Origin: an uncultured Caryophanales bacterium
GTDB taxonomy: Bacteria; Bacillota_I; Bacilli_A; RFN20; CAG-826
Direction of reading: 5' to 3'
DNA length: 9,362 nt
Assembly: GCA_905197045.1 (NCBI GenBank)
Contig: CAJJXG010000028.1
Coordinates: 1 to 9,362 of the forward strand
Below the pieces are notes generated by a model, which saw nothing but the letters and a program-made list of their open reading frames with translations, did no database searches and had not been told where the DNA came from. Positions 6,386 to 9,362 of this stretch are shown here, in pieces; positions within the stretch are counted from its first letter, which is position 1; every line of letters starts with the position of its first letter. The translations under genes and the position numbers were made by a program.

Positions 6386-8834
6386 TTAATACTTCCTCCA
6401 TTTCAAGACTGTAATAATCAATATTTAAATAAACTTTTTCCGAAGAAGCAGGACAATAAAAGCCCATATCTGCTAATTCTTTGTTAGAAAAATTCTTTTC
6501 TATACCATATTCATCATAAAGTATTTCGTGTAAATCCCCTAACAGTAGAATCTCGTTCGAATTCATAATCTTTTGAATAATAAGTTTTAAAGACAACTCT
6601 GATTTTGAAAAAATAAAGGCATTCTTAGAATCAATATAATTAAACTTTCTTTCAGTTGAAATAATGCTTTTTAACAATTGACGAGTGTCAAAAGCAAACA
6701 GCAATTCTTTGAATTCATCATCAATTTCTAATAAATCTTTAAAAGCTTGTTCTTCAATAAAATTATCCAACGAATAAAATTCATTATCATCACAAGCGTT
6801 TATTAAAGCAGTTTTTATTTTCTTCACCAATTCACTTTGACCTCTCGCAATAAGATTCAAATATTTCCCTTCAGATATTTTTAAGACAAGGCATTCTTCG
6901 GAAGCATCAAAAAAGCGATAATAAAAATACTCAATATTTGCAATTTTATACAATTCGATTTCAGACACGATCATTGAACATTCTTGAAGACAATCAACAA
7001 CAGCGGATATCCTATTAGGATATATGCCTTTATAAATGCAAGTGTCTGTTTTGGAATAACCAATTTTCTTCAAAATATTTCCATTTAGGAAAATCTGTGT
7101 TTTATCTCCGTAGCGAATTTCTAAAAGTTCTTTGATGTAATTAAATCCTACGCATTTTCTGTCGCCAAGAACGGATTTGAGTGCTTCCGTTTCTTCTTCT
7201 GTTAAATCATCTTCAAGAGAGAGTAAACCATCGCAATTTTTAAACTGGTTAATCATGTTATTAAAGTTTGCTAAAACCGAAGACTGCTTAAGGCCAGTTA
7301 CTTTATGCACATAATCTAAATAATCAGCAACTGTGCAAGGCAATTCCATATCTAGTATTAAGTTTTCTAAATATCTTTCTTTATCAATGCCATTACGCAT
7401 TAAAGTCGGATTTCTAATAAATTCGATTTTTTTATCATATTCCTTTGCAAACACTTTTTTCAAAAGTGCAAATAATTCATTCTCATCATTTATGTGATTT
7501 GCTAAGCAAAGATCTTTATTATTTTCAAAGAAAAGTCCAGCAGACCCATATCCTTCAAACTCATCTAAAAATTGTCTTGCTTGCTGAAGGAAGTCATATG
7601 AGATTTCTCCCGGTCTATAAACAAGAAATTTATGGCCATTAACATTTATGAAATCACTAGAATTAAGAAGCTTTCTACTTTTTAGAACAAAGTCGTTGTC
7701 TCCGCTAAAAAATAAAGAGTCCTCTGTAATAAATTGATCATTTAAAAATTTATTAAAACATGGCCAAATCTCTTCTAAATCAAAACTATAAATTTCATTC
7801 TCGGTTGTAAACAAATAAAACAATTCAGAAAACGAACCTCTGCTTAATTGCAAAAGATTGCCTTTAACAAAAACCATATTATTCGCACTTAATATTTCTT
7901 TGCCTTGATTCGTGTTGAACAGCTTAAAATCGATTACATAATCTATCCCCGTTTTTTTAGGTTTAATTTTATACCTCAACTTGATAAATTCAGCTAAGTC
8001 AACATCAAGCTTTAAAATATTGAGTTCTTCATTGCTTAATTTGTATATGCTCAGTATTTTTGCTAATGATTCTTCACCACTGAATACAGGCAACTTAGAT
8101 AATCTATTTTCTATAATCTGTTGAACTCGTTGTCTAGTAATACCAAGGTCGTTTTTTATCTCATTTAGAGTCATGCCTCTAATCTTTTTAAGAATCATCG
8201 CGTCTTGTTTGTTTTCGGATGACTCAAGGTATCCAATTAAATCATTCTTCTTTATTTTAAAACCGCTCGTAGACAAATTAATTTTCTTAATCCTTAAGAG
8301 ATAATCGACTAGTCCATCATATTCTGAGGTGTCGATTTCCATATGCTTGTTCAAGATGTACTCTTTCAAAGCATTGTTTGGGCAAGGTTCGTGCTTACTG
8401 ATATACCAAACTATTTCATCCTCAATTGGCTCATCAAAATTAAATTCTGCATTAGGCAATAAATCTAATGCTTTTAAAGAAGCGTAAATTGAATTATAAA
8501 TAGTCGCTCTCAGGTTCAAGCTATCCAGCAATGATATATTTTTCCCAATATGATCTAGTGTTAGAAAATGATTTTTTAAATTTTCTATGGTGATGAAGTT
8601 TAGACCAAAATAGAGAAGACAGTTTAAAGAAAAATAAGAACGATCTAATTCATCAAAAGCATCTAAAATCTTTTGGCAAATTCTCAAGTTATCTCTAAAA
8701 AATAATTCAATTTCAATAACGCCAATTTCTCTGTTGCTATATTTATGGATAAGTGCCAAAACATCATGATAAGGGATTTTTTTATCCACCATGTTTAAGA
8801 GTTGGATGTTCTTTCGCAATATTGTGTCACTCAT
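6372..8834 (-). CDS. Large multi-HTH protein with alpha-CTD-like and sigma-70 region-4-like modules
   Basis: This 820-residue protein has no recognisable enzyme motif but several DNA-binding-like modules. Residues about 65-126 resemble the helix-hairpin-helix C-terminal domain of the RNA polymerase alpha subunit (SLNCLLYFGLNFITIENL ending in IYASLKALDL). A winged-helix-like stretch follows (about 134-196). Residues 211-245 are a clear sigma-70 region-4 helix-turn-helix (IRGMTLNEIKNDLGITRQRV, then QQIIENRL). The rest is unassigned, with possible winged helices near 607-660 and 743-805. The sigma core (regions 2 and 3) is absent, so it is not a working sigma factor; it more likely reads DNA or acts as a scaffold for the nuclease-helicase. 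The ATG at 8834 was chosen because it follows the XRE stop directly (TAG-T-ATG) with GAG 9 bases upstream; a TTG at 8855 and an ATG at 8849 have no ribosome site. TGA is its stop codon. Confidence 0.82.
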   Translation of the reverse strand: MSDTILRKNIQLLNMVDKKIPYHDVLALIHKYSNREIGVIEIELFFRDNLRICQKILDAFDELDRSYFSLNCLLYFGLNFITIENLKNHFLTLDHIGKNISLLDSLNLRATIYNSIYASLKALDLLPNAEFNFDEPIEDEIVWYISKHEPCPNNALKEYILNKHMEIDTSEYDGLVDYLLRIKKINLSTSGFKIKKNDLIGYLESSENKQDAMILKKIRGMTLNEIKNDLGITRQRVQQIIENRLSKLPVFSGEESLAKILSIYKLSNEELNILKLDVDLAEFIKLRYKIKPKKTGIDYVIDFKLFNTNQGKEILSANNMVFVKGNLLQLSRGSFSELFYLFTTENEIYSFDLEEIWPCFNKFLNDQFITEDSLFFSGDNDFVLKSRKLLNSSDFINVNGHKFLVYRPGEISYDFLQQARQFLDEFEGYGSAGLFFENNKDLCLANHINDENELFALLKKVFAKEYDKKIEFIRNPTLMRNGIDKERYLENLILDMELPCTVADYLDYVHKVTGLKQSSVLANFNNMINQFKNCDGLLSLEDDLTEEETEALKSVLGDRKCVGFNYIKELLEIRYGDKTQIFLNGNILKKIGYSKTDTCIYKGIYPNRISAVVDCLQECSMIVSEIELYKIANIEYFYYRFFDASEECLVLKISEGKYLNLIARGQSELVKKIKTALINACDDNEFYSLDNFIEEQAFKDLLEIDDEFKELLFAFDTRQLLKSIISTERKFNYIDSKNAFIFSKSELSLKLIIQKIMNSNEILLLGDLHEILYDEYGIEKNFSNKELADMGFYCPASSEKVYLNIDYYSLEMEEVLNGNS
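6392..6399 (-). promoter_or_regulatory. Ribosome binding site of the ParB-like gene
   Basis: The minus strand reads GGAGGAAG inside the end of the upstream gene, with GGAGG 9 bases before the ATG at 6385. It is among the stronger ribosome binding sites of the operon. Confidence 0.85.
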
Positions 8835-8835
8835 A

Positions 8836-9024
8836 CTATTTTTTCTCATTATCAAAGAGGCGTTGAAGTCTTCTTTTTACTTTCATAGTTGGTTCAAAAT
8901 GAGATTGTTCCCATCTAGAAACACAAACTGTACTAACGCCCAAAATTTTAGCTAGTTCTTTTTGCGTGATCAAATTTCTTTGTCGATAAGAATATATTTT
9001 GTTTCCCCAGTTTTGGTCAGACAT
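8836..9024 (-). CDS. Small XRE-family helix-turn-helix regulator
   Basis: This 62-residue protein is little more than a Cro/C1-type helix-turn-helix. The core LITQKELAKILGVSTVCVSR (residues 18-37) continues with WEQSHFEPT, the standard XRE ending, and a basic tail. It is the first gene of the operon. It resembles the controller proteins of restriction-modification systems, which delay nuclease expression until methylation is complete, although those are usually nearer 80 residues. Its stop TAG is separated by one base from the ATG of the next gene. The ribosome binding site is weak (only GATAAG-like purines upstream of the ATG), which suits a low-level regulator. No clear operator dyad is visible in the short upstream stretch. 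Confidence 0.85.
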   Translation of the reverse strand: MSDQNWGNKIYSYRQRNLITQKELAKILGVSTVCVSRWEQSHFEPTMKVKRRLQRLFDNEKK

Positions 9025-9070
9025 ATCATTATCTTATCACTTTTCTAACTTTAGATATATTAAATAGTTT
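9025..9070 (-). promoter_or_regulatory. Putative operon promoter region beside the IS edge
   Basis: Only 46 bases lie between the XRE start codon and the presumed IS end. On the minus strand TTTAAT (9059-9064) could be a -10 element, but 17 bases upstream there is no good -35 box, only A-rich DNA that would lie inside the IS end. The operon promoter may therefore be a hybrid with IS sequence, be driven from inside the IS, or be weak. This is a location call, not a mapped promoter. Confidence 0.3.
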
Positions 9071-9129
9071 GGGTCTCCGTTTTTTTACGGGGTGTTAAAA
9101 ATTTAAAAAGCTTCTTTTTTTACGGGGCA
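9071..9129. mobile_element. Presumed terminal end of an ISL3-family insertion sequence
   Basis: GGGTCTCCG at 9071 resembles the GGGTCTTTG/GGCTCTTTG-type outer ends of ISL3-family elements. It lies 59 bases after the stop codon of the transposase remnant at 9130, the right distance for such an end. A 13-base motif, TTTTTTTACGGGG, occurs twice in the same orientation (9080-9092 and 9115-9127, 35 bases apart), as expected of repeated transposase binding sites. The first copy also forms CCGT-T6-ACGG. The opposite end of the element is beyond the window, so neither the partner repeat nor the target duplication can be checked. Confidence 0.55.
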
Positions 9130-9362
9130 CTACTTAACGATATCACCTAAATCTTTACCTAAGGGATTAAAACCTTTATATATTAGAAAGATCCTTTTCC
9201 TCAAATGACTGCAGTTTGAGATACCGAATGAAATGTTTTTTAATGCTTTTATTTTACTATTAATTCTTCCTAAATTGCCTTATTAATCGTTTTGCCATCA
9301 ATTTTTGTTTTTATATATCGATCTGTAAAGCATCTACCTAAAACAATTCGGACAAAAAATTC
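9130..9362 (-). pseudogene. Decayed C-terminus of an ISL3-family transposase
   Basis: Below the length of a normal gene but readable. The minus strand from 9279 to 9130 encodes 49 residues ending in a TAG stop: GNLGRINSKIKALKNISFG, then ISNCSHLRKRIFLIYKGFNP. This matches the family's C-terminal pattern SNGNLEGxNNKIKxLKxxxFGYRNFxHLRxRIL, with the YRNF replaced by ISNC. Upstream, the frame has stops at 9280-9285, but another frame continues the homology (CFTDRYIKTKIDGKTI, then NK), aligned to a YIKN-like segment, so a small deletion or frameshift lies near 9279-9282. The gene is cut off by the window edge. The conserved aromatic substitutions and frameshift indicate that it is inactive. Assignment is by remembered family pattern. 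Confidence 0.7.

Noticed and set aside
6372..8834. A true alternative sigma factor
   Set aside because: Only a region-4-like helix-turn-helix is visible; regions 2 and 3, needed to melt promoters, are missing.
8835..8855. TTG or ATG starts at 8855 and 8849 for the 820-residue gene
   Set aside because: Upstream sequence lacks a ribosome binding site, while the ATG at 8834 follows the previous stop by one base with GAG at good spacing.
1304..9024. GATC avoidance as evidence for restriction of GATC
   Set aside because: GATC occurs many times across the operon by eye, so there is no visible depletion to report.
1..9362. CRISPR array, tRNA or rRNA genes
   Set aside because: No regularly spaced repeat series and no cloverleaf or rRNA-like stretch was seen; the repeats present come only in pairs.

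Overview
The window is AT-rich DNA from a low-GC Gram-positive bacterium (Bacillota). The signs are strong AAGGAGGT- and GGAGG-type ribosome binding sites, a MerR regulator of a type I associate with lactobacilli, streptococci and clostridia, and an ISL3-type insertion sequence remnant. TGA ends at least two genes (merR and the 820-residue protein), so this is not a mycoplasma using TGA for tryptophan. Every gene I accept is on the minus strand, so transcription runs from the right end to the left.

Right end (9071-9362): a decayed end of an ISL3-family insertion sequence, with its presumed terminal sequence starting at 9071 and a frameshifted remnant of the transposase C-terminus at 9130-9362. 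Only 46 bases separate the presumed IS edge from the next gene.

Centre (1304-9024): a tightly packed six-gene operon. In transcription order it has a 62-residue XRE-type repressor-like protein, an 820-residue protein with RNA-polymerase-like DNA-binding modules (an alpha-CTD-like stretch, then a sigma-70 region-4 helix-turn-helix), a 430-residue ParB-like protein with a DGNRR motif, an 836-residue fusion of a phospholipase-D-type nuclease with an SNF2-type helicase, a Dam/DpnM-type adenine-N6 DNA methyltransferase, and a 151-residue winged-helix-like protein. Neighbouring genes overlap by 11-20 bases or are separated by one base, so they are probably translated as a set. A rho-independent terminator lies at 1171-1199. 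A modification enzyme plus an ATP-driven nuclease suggests an ATP-dependent restriction-modification or phage-defence system. The ParB-like and sigma-like subunits match no defence system I can name, which makes this operon the main point of interest. The function is inferred, not demonstrated.

Left part (805-1303): a gene-free stretch with two kinds of short direct repeat that look like insertion-sequence end debris, plus the operon terminator. Left end (39-804): a MerR-family regulator with a TipAS-like C-terminal domain, a strong ribosome binding site and a textbook MerR promoter with a 19-base spacer over a CGT-centred dyad. Its C-terminus looks shorter than that of relatives I remember. 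It appears independent of the defence-like operon.
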